Origin: an uncultured Bacteroidota bacterium
Lineage (GTDB): Bacteria; Bacteroidota; Bacteroidia; Chitinophagales; Chitinophagaceae
DNA: 5,756 nt
Assembly (NCBI GenBank): GCA_903933765.1
Contig: CAIZLI010000107.1
Span: forward strand, 1-5,756
Direction of reading: 5' to 3'
The notes under the pieces were generated by a model. The model worked only from the letters and a program-made list of their open reading frames with translations, was not told where the DNA came from and made no database searches. A program made the translations under genes and the position numbers. Below, piece by piece: positions 5,697 through 5,756 of this stretch; position 1 is the stretch's first letter, and the number at the start of each line of letters is the position of its first letter.

Positions 5697-5756
5697 GACT
5701 ACAATCCCGAGCTATCGTGGTAAGCAATTGCCAAGGAAAGTCCGGACAGCATAGGG
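5697..5756 (+). ncRNA. rnpB: RNase P RNA (M1 RNA), 5' part, cut by window end
   Basis: Catalytic RNA of ribonuclease P, which trims the 5' leader from pre-tRNAs. The diagnostic 5' conserved block is present: AAGGAAAGTCCGGAC (5733-5747) followed by CATAGGG (5750-5756), closely matching the E. coli GAGGAAAGUCCGGGC block and its CAUAGGG. Just before it, GGTAA (5719-5723) and TTGCC (5728-5732) form a 5-bp stem (one G-U pair) closed by the GNRA tetraloop GCAA, a reasonable P3-region hairpin. The P1 strand (about 5697-5706) would pair with the 3' end outside the window. The exact 5' end is estimated from the promoter box. Only about 60 of the expected 300-400 nt are visible. Confidence 0.9.

Noticed and set aside
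1..5756. Mobile element, CRISPR array, tRNA, phage or defence genes
   Set aside because: No transposase or integrase motifs, no spaced direct repeats, no tRNA-like cloverleaf, and uniform base composition and housekeeping content throughout.

Overview
The window looks like ordinary chromosomal DNA from a Bacteroidota bacterium, most likely in or near the Chitinophagaceae (order Chitinophagales). Four lines of evidence point there. The rpmG - DUF4295 - ftsY gene order and the DUF4295 protein itself are Bacteroidota hallmarks. Four intergenic spots carry the Bacteroidota-type -7 promoter box TAnnTTTG. No plus-strand start codon has a Shine-Dalgarno sequence. The DNA is AT-rich with AT-biased codons. 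The genus assignment is inference from protein style only.

Layout. Bases 1-272 hold the end of a ribosomal protein operon: the 3' half of rpmG (bL33, cysteine-free form) and a complete small DUF4295 protein. A strong intrinsic terminator follows (306-336). ftsY, the SRP receptor GTPase, then has its own promoter (about 383-413). Its 3' end overlaps by 27 bp the 3' end of a convergent minus-strand gene (1359-1877) for a small secreted, probably outer-membrane beta-barrel, protein. An 87-bp divergent intergenic region (1878-1964) carries a promoter box facing each way.

The rightward side is a tight three-gene operon with gaps of 4 and 3 bases: a short-chain polyprenyl diphosphate synthase, a CAT-type amino acid permease of the APC superfamily, and a DUF2027-Smr protein. 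Just after it, another -7 box and the first ~60 nt of RNase P RNA (rnpB) begin; the window cuts this RNA off.

Functional picture. Most of the content is housekeeping: translation (bL33, DUF4295), co-translational membrane targeting (FtsY), isoprenoid chain synthesis, amino acid uptake, possible mRNA or ribosome quality control (Smr), and tRNA processing (RNase P). I see no mobile element, CRISPR array, tRNA or sign of recent transfer, and no convincing new multi-gene system. The most interesting points are the possibly leaderless ftsY and prenyl synthase mRNAs, the convergent coding overlap, the uncharacterised small barrel-like protein, and the DUF2027-Smr protein with a DLHI rather than DLHG motif.
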